Below are positions 58,212 through 64,000 of a stretch of DNA of 64,000 bases, one piece after another (the stretch's first letter is position 1; the number at the start of each line of letters is the position of its first letter). Location of the stretch: the NCBI GenBank assembly GCA_036557225.1, contig DATBHX010000142.1:1-64000 (forward strand). The letters run 5' to 3'. The notes under the pieces are model-generated. The model was not told the origin of the DNA. It did no database searches and was given only the letters and a program-made list of their open reading frames with translations. The position numbers and the translations under genes are program-made. Source of the stretch: Angelobacter sp036557225. Its GTDB lineage: Bacteria; Acidobacteriota; Terriglobia; Terriglobales; Acidobacteriaceae.

Positions 58212-59944
58212 CAGTAACCCACCGCCTTCCCGCCATTGCGGCCGTCTGGAGCCCCCAGCAACTCACCCGTCTTTGGATCCACCGCGATACATTCTCCGTC
58301 GCTCCAATAGCCCTGTTCTTTCACTTTGTGCCCACGTGCCTGCAACAGCTTGATGGTGTCAGGCGAGATGCCATTCTTTTCAATAGCAATTTCATCCGGC
58401 TGCCACTGATGGTGAAAACGCGGCGCATTCACCGCCTGTTGAATATCAAGCCCGTAGTCCACAACTCCCATCAGGATATTGGCCACCGTGCTGATGATTC
58501 GCGGCCCGCCCGGTGATCCCAGCACCAGGAACAGCTTGCCATCCTTCACCACGATCGTCGGCGCCATGGCGCTCAACGGACGCTTCCCCGGAGCAATCGC
58601 ATTGGCTTCACCCTGAATCAGCCCGTACCCATTGGGCACGCCAGGCTTGGAAGTGAAATCGTCCATCTCGTCATTCAAAAGAAAACCCAGCTTGCCCGCA
58701 GTAACGCGCGAACCAAAACCATCATTCAGCGTGGTGGTAACAGCTACCGCATTGCCTTCGGAATCAACCACTGAATAATGCGTCGTCTGGGTCGACTCGA
58801 CGCCCGCGTAAGGTCCATGCAGCGCGGCTTGACGGTCAAGCTCGCCGAAACCCGCCGGACGACGCAACTCTTGGCTGTCGCTGGCGCGCATCATGTCCAG
58901 CGATCCTCGCCAGCCAGCGGCATATTTCTTGTCAATCAGCTGGGCCACAGGAATCCGGCTGAAATCCGGATCACCCAGTAGTTCAGCGCGATCAAAAAAT
59001 GCCCTTCGGAAAGCTTCTGTCGTCAGGTGAATGGAATCAGCCGAGCGATTGCCAAGCTTTCCCAGATCATAACCCTCAAGGATATTCAGCGCCTCAAGCA
59101 TGGTAATGCCGCCAGAACTTGGCGGCGGCGCACTGATCACTTCATAGCCGCGATAGCTGCCTCGGACCGCTTGCCGCTCTTTGACCTCGTACTCTGCCAG
59201 GTCTTCAGCCGTAATCAATCCCCCGCCGCTTTTGATCTCCTCCGCCAGTTCGCGCGCCATCGCGCCTTTGTAGAAATCACTGGGATTGGCGACGATTCGC
59301 TGCAGAGTTCGCGCCAGCTCCGGCTGGCGAAAGATCTCTCCGGCTATATACAGCTTTCCGTCGCGTTGGAAGATACGTTTGGAGTCCGGGAAGTTGGCCA
59401 GGTCAGGATCATGCATGGAGCGTGCTTCTTCGTAGGTCAGGCGCACGCCGTCACGCGCCAGCCGGATGGCCGGCGCCATCACCGTACGCAGTGGCAGCTT
59501 GCCCCAGTGTTTCTGCGCATACACCAGCCCTGCAACCGATCCCGGCACGCCAACAGCTTTGTAACCGATCAGGCTCGCATTCGGAATCACATTGCCTTGC
59601 GCATCCAGGTACATGTCACGCGTGGCAGCTTTGGGAGCTTTTTCGCGATAGTCGAGGAAATGCACCTCGCCGTTCGACTTACGCAGCAGCATGAATCCGC
59701 CGCCGCCGATATTTCCCGCCGCAGGATGCACCACCGCCAATGCGAAGCCGGTGGCCACAGCAGCGTCCACGGCATTGCCGCCCTGTCGCATGATCTCAGC
59801 GCCGACTCTTGAGGCCTCCTGGTGCACGCTAACCACCATGGCCTTGCTGGCATGGACCGGCCGCAGCCCCTGCGCATACCCCGCCTGGGCGGCGACACAG
59901 AAGGCAAGCAGTTGAAAAATCAGAAATTTACGCAGAGCTCTCAT
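58211..59944 (-). CDS. ggt: gamma-glutamyltransferase, periplasmic
   Basis: 577 residues, typical. Signal peptide (FLIFQLLAFCVAAQAGYA). Large subunit with EIMRQGGNAVDAAVATGFAL and GNIGGGGFML. The autocleavage site/nucleophile is TTHYSVVDSEGNAVAVTTTL; the small subunit holds PLSAMAPTIVVKDGK, GSPGGPRIISTV. It transfers or hydrolyses gamma-glutamyl groups of glutathione and related peptides. It is the first gene of an operon with the isomerase-like gene. ATG at 59944. Confidence 0.94.
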   Translation of the reverse strand: MRALRKFLIFQLLAFCVAAQAGYAQGLRPVHASKAMVVSVHQEASRVGAEIMRQGGNAVDAAVATGFALAVVHPAAGNIGGGGFMLLRKSNGEVHFLDYREKAPKAATRDMYLDAQGNVIPNASLIGYKAVGVPGSVAGLVYAQKHWGKLPLRTVMAPAIRLARDGVRLTYEEARSMHDPDLANFPDSKRIFQRDGKLYIAGEIFRQPELARTLQRIVANPSDFYKGAMARELAEEIKSGGGLITAEDLAEYEVKERQAVRGSYRGYEVISAPPPSSGGITMLEALNILEGYDLGKLGNRSADSIHLTTEAFRRAFFDRAELLGDPDFSRIPVAQLIDKKYAAGWRGSLDMMRASDSQELRRPAGFGELDRQAALHGPYAGVESTQTTHYSVVDSEGNAVAVTTTLNDGFGSRVTAGKLGFLLNDEMDDFTSKPGVPNGYGLIQGEANAIAPGKRPLSAMAPTIVVKDGKLFLVLGSPGGPRIISTVANILMGVVDYGLDIQQAVNAPRFHHQWQPDEIAIEKNGISPDTIKLLQARGHKVKEQGYWSDGECIAVDPKTGELLGAPDGRNGGKAVGY

Positions 59945-60076
59945 CTGATTGCGGCCCTCGATCCACTGAAGTTATGCCGCGAAAGGTGCAGCCTGCGACA
60001 GCGTAATTCCAACCCGCAGACCAGCTTATGAGGCTAGCTTACCCATTGCAGCCCAGTCAAATCGACATAGCCGCGC

Positions 60077-60337
60077 CTAACGAATCTCTTCCACCTGCAA
60101 GTGCTGTTCTTTGCTCAAATAACTTTTTCTGCGAAACCAGTCTTCCATCGCCTCTTTGAGCCGGTCCAGGGGAACGCGCGTGCCCACGCGTATCAAGCCA
60201 TCGGCTACGGGAAGCGTGTCGTCGAAGATGGAATCGTTGGTGAAGCTGCGCATGGAAAAGCTGTCCAGCCACTTGATTGGACAGGCCACCGTTTCCGCGC
60301 CGGCGTTGTAGCGAATTTTGATCTGCCGCGAATACAT
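60077..60337 (-). CDS. small protein of unknown function
   Basis: 86 residues from ATG at 60337 (MYSRQIKIRYNAGAETVACP). Mixed beta then helix; a Trp near 24 (KWLDSFSMRSFTNDS), an RVGTRVPLDRLKEAMEDWFR helix and a charged end. No signal peptide, no motif. Monocistronic, transcribed toward ggt's start. Possibly lineage-specific. Confidence 0.6.
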   Translation of the reverse strand: MYSRQIKIRYNAGAETVACPIKWLDSFSMRSFTNDSIFDDTLPVADGLIRVGTRVPLDRLKEAMEDWFRRKSYLSKEQHLQVEEIR

Positions 60338-60738
60338 TGCTCGTGTTCTGCTGTCTGTAGTTGCTTGCCGTTCCGATCTGGTTTCGGCAACGATGTCCCT
60401 AGGCCTGCTTACTTCACAGTATTTTGCCGTGGGTCGAGAAACTTATCCTAGGCCTAAAAAATGCCTTAAATATTCCGGGTTCTCTGCTTTGCCACGGCGC
60501 ACAAGCTCGCAATTCATCGCCATATGTCCGAGCCGCAGCGTTGCTCTAAGCTATTGTAAACAGGAATGATGAGTCCCCAAAGCCAGCCGATGTTCAATTG
60601 TGTGAAATCGTATGCAGTTACCTTTTTTAATACGATTTTGCCGTAGCGTACATGTCCTTGGGTAACCGGAAAAAATGCAACATCAGGCGCATCCTAGACA
60701 CTAATAGTTGTACTAGAGGTATTAAGGAATCCCCCATT
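60338..60738. other. gene-free spacer with duplicated CCTAGGCCT sites
   Basis: 400 bp between divergent small genes, with CCTAGGCCT at 60398-60406 and again at 60447-60455 (49 bp apart). It has a long A/T-rich region (GTTACCTTTTTTAATACG) near 60617-60635. This must contain promoters for both neighbours. No gene seen. Confidence 0.5.
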
Positions 60739-61161
60739 ATGACGACGGAACGCCACCTTCGCACTGATAACAGGGAACTGGTAAGCCACCTGAAAGACCT
60801 GACCAACGCGTTGAATGCGTTGCATGGCGATCTCTACTGGATGGCCATGCAGGCCCCGGAGTCGGCCGAGAAACCATCGGTCCCGGCGGCTGAACTCGAC
60901 GTGGATTTGCTCACGGGACTCAAAAGCGCCGTGGATGACATGCGGCTCTTGCTCTGGCAGTACCTTGAGGCTGCGTCCGTACTTGATCCTCAGAGCGTGC
61001 GGGATGGGATTGAGGCGCAACGTTTGCAGCGCGTGACCAGGTTCTTACAGCTTCTCCGCGACCGGCTGGGTCACTCGCCTGCGAGTGAAGAACAGCCGCT
61101 TTCATTCATCGAACGGATCAGCGCTGCGGTCAAGAAAAGTCTCGACGAAAAAGCCGCCTGA
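60739..61161 (+). CDS. small helical cytosolic protein of unknown function
   Basis: 140 residues from ATG at 60739 (AAGGAA ~9 nt upstream; the open frame begins at 60652 but lacks a site). Almost entirely predicted helical: LVSHLKDLTNALNALHGDLY, LLTGLKSAVDDMRLLLWQYL, RLQRVTRFLQLLRDRLG. No recognised domain. Not membrane, no Cys. It converges with pckA across a bidirectional terminator, so it is a single-gene unit. Confidence 0.72.
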   Translation: MTTERHLRTDNRELVSHLKDLTNALNALHGDLYWMAMQAPESAEKPSVPAAELDVDLLTGLKSAVDDMRLLLWQYLEAASVLDPQSVRDGIEAQRLQRVTRFLQLLRDRLGHSPASEEQPLSFIERISAAVKKSLDEKAA

Positions 61162-61222
61162 CTGGTCCCCGCTTAAAGGGTGTCCGTGACGGCGCCCTAA
61201 AATTAAGTTGACATTCAAAAAC

Positions 61223-61257
61223 AAAAAGAGACGCTGCCGAAAGCAGCGTCTCTTTTT
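61223..61257. terminator. bidirectional intrinsic terminator
   Basis: 15-bp stem (AAAAAGAGACGCTGC / GCAGCGTCTCTTTTT) with loop CGAAA; runs of A on one side and T on the other give a U-tract in both directions. Lies between the convergent genes ending at 61161 and 61285. Confidence 0.93.
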
Positions 61258-61284
61258 ATTGCAATCCTGGCTGTTGGCCGCCGC

Positions 61285-62883
61285 TCAGCCCTTTTTCGTA
61301 CCAGGGCCGGCTGCGCGCACATTCGCCGGAGCCTCGAACTTCTCAAAGTTCTTGGCAAACATGGCCGAGAGATTGGCTGCAGATTTGTCATACGCCGCCT
61401 TGTCTTTCCAGGCGTCGCGTGCGCGCAAAAATTCAACCGGAACTCCAGGCACGGTCTTGGGCACGGTGAGCCCAAATGCCGGATCGGTCTCAAACTCTAC
61501 GTCATTCAGCTTGCCTTCAATGGCGGCGTTCACCATCGCCCGGGTATAAGCCAGCTTCATGCGCGATCCCGCGCCGTAGGGTCCGCCAAACCAGCCCGTA
61601 TTCACCAGCCAGCACTGTGCGCCGTGCTCCTGCATTCGCCGCCCCAGCATTTCCGCGTACACCTTGGGCCGCAAGGGGAAGAACGGCGCTCCAAACAAGG
61701 TTGAAAAGTCCGGTTGCGGCTCTTCCACACCAGCTTCTGTTCCTGCCACCTTGGCGGTGTAGCCGGAAAGGAAGTGATACATCGCCTGGTCAGTGTTTAA
61801 CTTGGCAATTGGAGGCAACACGCCAAAGGCATCGGCAGTGAGGAAGATCACATTCTTCGGATGTTTGCCGATTCCCGGAATCACAGCGCCGTCCACGAAG
61901 TCCACCGGATACGCGCAGCGGGTATTCTCCGTGAGGCTGTCATCGTTGTAGTCAGGAACATGCGTTTCCGGATCGAGGGTGACATTCTCCAGCACCGATC
62001 CAAAGCGAATCGCATTCCAGATCTGCGGCTCATTCTCCTTTGACAGCTTGATGCACTTGGCATAACAGCCGCCTTCAAAATTGAAGATGCCGCTCGGTCC
62101 CCAGCCGTGTTCGTCATCGCCGATCAGCAGGCGCTCCGGGTCTGCTGAGAGCGTGGTCTTGCCCGTGCCGGAAAGTCCGAAGAACAGTGCGGTCTCGCCG
62201 TTCTTGCCGACGTTGGCCGAGCAATGCATGGGGAACACGTTGTTCTGCGGCAGCAGGAAGTTCATGACGCCGAAGATTGACTTCTTCATCTCACCGGCAT
62301 ACTTGGTCCCGGCGATCAACACAATCTTGCGCGTGAAATTGACGATGATAAAAGCTTCCGAACGTGTGCCATCGCGCTGCGGATCAGCCTGGAACTCCGG
62401 CGCGCTGACGATGGTGAATTGCGCGTGGTGAGACTTCAGCTCTTCGTTCGTCGGGCGCACAAACAGCGCGCGGGCAAAGAGATTGTGCCAGGCATATTCA
62501 TTGATCACGCGAATCGGCATCCGGTATTTAGGATCGGCGCCGGCAAACAGGTCCTGCACAAACAGCTCTTTGCCGCGCAGATAGGCGGTTACGCGTTCCA
62601 GGAGCGCATCAAATTTCTCGACATCGAAGGGCTGGTTGGAGTTGTTCCAGTTCACCAGTTCCGCCGTTACAGGATCTTTTACCGTGAATTTGTCCTTCGG
62701 GGTGCGCCCAGTGAATTTTCCTGTGTAACCCACCAGTGCGCCATTGTCCGCGAGCAGACCTTCGCCCCGCCGCACCGCATGCTCCACCAACAGGCCGGAA
62801 TGCAGGTTGGTGTGAACTTTGCTGCTTTTGAGAAGTGTATCCAGGGTGGAAGCTGCATCAAGGGCTGGTAGAGTTTGTGACAT
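61285..62883 (-). CDS. pckA: phosphoenolpyruvate carboxykinase (ATP)
   Basis: 532 residues from ATG at 62883 (MSQTLPALDAASTLDTLLKS), favoured over the longer frame to 62907. Signature elements: GRTPKDKF (~55), GTKYAGEMKKS, FFGLSGTGKTTLSADP (P-loop, ~245-260), LIGDDEHGW, and GPYGAGSRMKL near the C-terminus. It converts oxaloacetate to PEP (gluconeogenesis) with ATP. The preceding spacer (62884-62968) and the next small gene point the same way. Ends at the shared terminator. Confidence 0.96.
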   Translation of the reverse strand: MSQTLPALDAASTLDTLLKSSKVHTNLHSGLLVEHAVRRGEGLLADNGALVGYTGKFTGRTPKDKFTVKDPVTAELVNWNNSNQPFDVEKFDALLERVTAYLRGKELFVQDLFAGADPKYRMPIRVINEYAWHNLFARALFVRPTNEELKSHHAQFTIVSAPEFQADPQRDGTRSEAFIIVNFTRKIVLIAGTKYAGEMKKSIFGVMNFLLPQNNVFPMHCSANVGKNGETALFFGLSGTGKTTLSADPERLLIGDDEHGWGPSGIFNFEGGCYAKCIKLSKENEPQIWNAIRFGSVLENVTLDPETHVPDYNDDSLTENTRCAYPVDFVDGAVIPGIGKHPKNVIFLTADAFGVLPPIAKLNTDQAMYHFLSGYTAKVAGTEAGVEEPQPDFSTLFGAPFFPLRPKVYAEMLGRRMQEHGAQCWLVNTGWFGGPYGAGSRMKLAYTRAMVNAAIEGKLNDVEFETDPAFGLTVPKTVPGVPVEFLRARDAWKDKAAYDKSAANLSAMFAKNFEKFEAPANVRAAGPGTKKG

Positions 62884-62968
62884 GATTGCGAGATCTCCTG
62901 TTCTCAAAACCTGAGGGCGTCCAGGGGGAAACGACTGGCGCGAACAGTGGGTTTTGGCTTGAGACGGG

Positions 62969-63343
62969 CTAGGCCGTCTTCACGAGCGCATCTTCCGGCG
63001 CTCCTACTTCGTGCAACACAGCATTCAAATGTCTGAGGGCTTCCTCTACCGTAAGCGTGTACATCTCCCGGCCATGTTCATAGGTGCCGGATTCAATGGC
63101 TGCTTTCAGGAAATGACCGGCAGTCTGAATAGCCAGCGGATCGGTAATCACCCGGCCCGTGCGTTGGTTGTATTCCACCCAGGTTGGATGCGGTAATGCG
63201 ATCCATACAGGTCGGCCGCTCGCCAGAAATTTAATGTCCACGGCGTCGGCATGCCGGGTGGCGATGGCAACAATCAGTGCCTGGTAAACACAATGCAGCT
63301 TTTGTCCGGTCCAGCGATCGGTAGCGTGAAAGTCTTCGTACAT
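62969..63343 (-). CDS. small cytosolic protein of unknown function
   Basis: 124 residues from ATG at 63343 (MYEDFHATDRWTGQKLHCVY). Mixed alpha/beta, a LPHPTWVEYNQRTGRVITDP loop, one Cys; no known domain. It precedes pckA by 85 bp on the same strand and may be co-transcribed. Function unknown. Confidence 0.7.
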   Translation of the reverse strand: MYEDFHATDRWTGQKLHCVYQALIVAIATRHADAVDIKFLASGRPVWIALPHPTWVEYNQRTGRVITDPLAIQTAGHFLKAAIESGTYEHGREMYTLTVEEALRHLNAVLHEVGAPEDALVKTA

Positions 63344-63625
63344 GTCGGATAAGAAATATATCGGAGCGAGCCCCGCACCAGCAATGATAAGCCAGATTAC
63401 CTAAGGATAGTATGTGACATCGATCACCGTCCAGTGTCAGCCCAGGCTCGCACGGGTTTTTCGCTCTGTGATCTCCAATCGCTCAGACCATTCGAGTTTT
63501 TGCCTGATCCAGCTTGTTCCACCTTTCGTTAGAAACTAGGCGCTTCAACCATGCGAACCACATCTAAGCCCTATAATTTCTTTTACCGGGTAGGGGTCCC
63601 TCGCTTCGCTCGGGATTAAAGAACA
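63344..63625. other. spacer before the quinone oxidoreductase, with a dispersed repeat
   Basis: About 280 bp. Contains, on the plus strand, TATAATTTCTTTTACC near 63571 (a possible -10 element) and, at 63590-63619, the TAGGGGTCCCTCGCTTCGCT repeat followed by CGGGATT. No gene. Confidence 0.5.
63590..63619. repeat. dispersed CCCTCGCTGCGCTCGGGAT repeat
   Basis: Third copy of the family seen as an inverted pair at 11819-11962. It lies 6 bp before the start of the quinone oxidoreductase gene, so its mRNA leader includes it. Confidence 0.65.
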
Positions 63626-64000
63626 ATGAACACCATGCGCGCAGCCTGGATCTCGAGCTTTGGCGGCCCGGAAGTGCTGGAAATCCGGCAGGTTCAGCGG
63701 CCCACGATCAACGACGAACAGGTGCTGGTGCGGGTGCGCGCCTCTTCACTCAACCGCGCCGACCTTCTCCAGCGACAAGGCAAGTATCCTCCGCCTCCGG
63801 GCTTCCCGGCGGAAATCCCCGGCATGGAATTCGCCGGCGAAGTCGCTGAGATCGGCGCGTCAGTCCGGCAATGGAAGACCGGGCAGCGCGTCTTTGGCTT
63901 GATCGGTGGCGGAGCCCAAGCTGAATATCTCGCGACCTCCGAACATCTGCTGGCCGAGATCCCTTCGAACCTCAGCTTTGAACAGGCAGCCGCGGTCCCT
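63626..64000 (+). CDS. NAD(P)H:quinone oxidoreductase, zinc-less MDR family; 5' part
   Basis: The first 125 codons of a medium-chain dehydrogenase/reductase, cut by the right edge. Begins MNTMRAAWISSFGGPEVLEI (typical QOR start), then VRVRASSLNRADLLQRQGKY, PGMEFAGEVAEIGASVRQWK and VFGLIGGGAQAEYL. No zinc-binding Cys/His set visible in the N-terminal half, which favours the TP53I3/PIG3-like quinone oxidoreductase group. ATG at 63626; an alternative at 63635 (MRAAW) is possible. The gene may be transcribed through the dispersed repeat just upstream. Confidence 0.88.
   Translation, partial: MNTMRAAWISSFGGPEVLEIRQVQRPTINDEQVLVRVRASSLNRADLLQRQGKYPPPPGFPAEIPGMEFAGEVAEIGASVRQWKTGQRVFGLIGGGAQAEYLATSEHLLAEIPSNLSFEQAAAVP

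Overview
The window looks like chromosomal DNA of an Acidobacteriota, most likely of the Terriglobia (subdivision 1, Koribacter-like) group. This is inferred from the 5' part of a 16S rRNA gene at the left edge, the moderately GC-rich coding style, the many TTG/GTG starts with good ribosome binding sites, and the family content: LptD and beta-barrel envelope proteins, an ECF sigma / zinc anti-sigma-DUF4349 pair, an S8 protease with WGN repeats, DUF885, and TIG/beta-propeller lipoproteins. No tRNA, CRISPR array, prophage, transposase or antiphage island was seen. About 60 protein genes are supported and the rest is short intergenic DNA rich in dispersed repeats.

Layout. 1-1400: 16S rRNA 5' end (minus) and its long leader/promoter region. 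1.4-9.2 kb: a zinc-ribbon membrane protein apparently starting at ACG, a very large beta-propeller/TIG lipoprotein, a TPR secreted protein, and two overlapping paralogous small proteins. 9.3-11.8 kb: rpmB with promoter and terminator, two tandem outer-membrane beta-barrel paralogues plus a shrunken third copy, and ridA. 12-24.3 kb: rel (ppGpp), an alpha/beta hydrolase pair, gltX, a CPA2 antiporter, an RDD protein, lptD and larE. 24.4-31.2 kb: an envelope folding pair (DsbA-like thiol oxidoreductase, parvulin lipoprotein), a DUF885 hydrolase, a biotin carboxylase plus biotin carrier pair, and an O-methyltransferase.

31.2-39.5 kb, all minus, reads as one export and envelope-energisation block: tgt, yajC, secD, secF, then tonB-like, exbB, exbD, exbD and a TPR lipoprotein ending at an intrinsic terminator. 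39.6-46.3 kb: DUF4349 anti-sigma and its ECF sigma factor, a membrane protein, isoaspartyl peptidase, a TonB-domain protein, acyP-apt and efp. 46.7-51.5 kb: S8 protease with hexapeptide repeats, a membrane protein and two surface or envelope proteins. 51.7-64 kb: ddl, a DUF2569 zinc-ribbon protein, two tandem paralogous secreted proteins, arginase, asnS, a sugar-phosphate isomerase-like protein coupled to ggt, small unknowns, pckA, and a quinone oxidoreductase cut by the window edge.

The features that stand out are: several dispersed repeat families, one of which sits in frame inside tgt; decay of a tandem outer-membrane gene array; a probable ACG start; an EF-P with an atypical loop tip in a genome with long polyproline runs; a strong G-quadruplex motif inside the tonB-like gene; and overlapping or translationally coupled paralogue pairs. 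No complete undescribed defence or mobile system could be supported. The best candidates for new biology are the repeat families and the small paralogue pairs.
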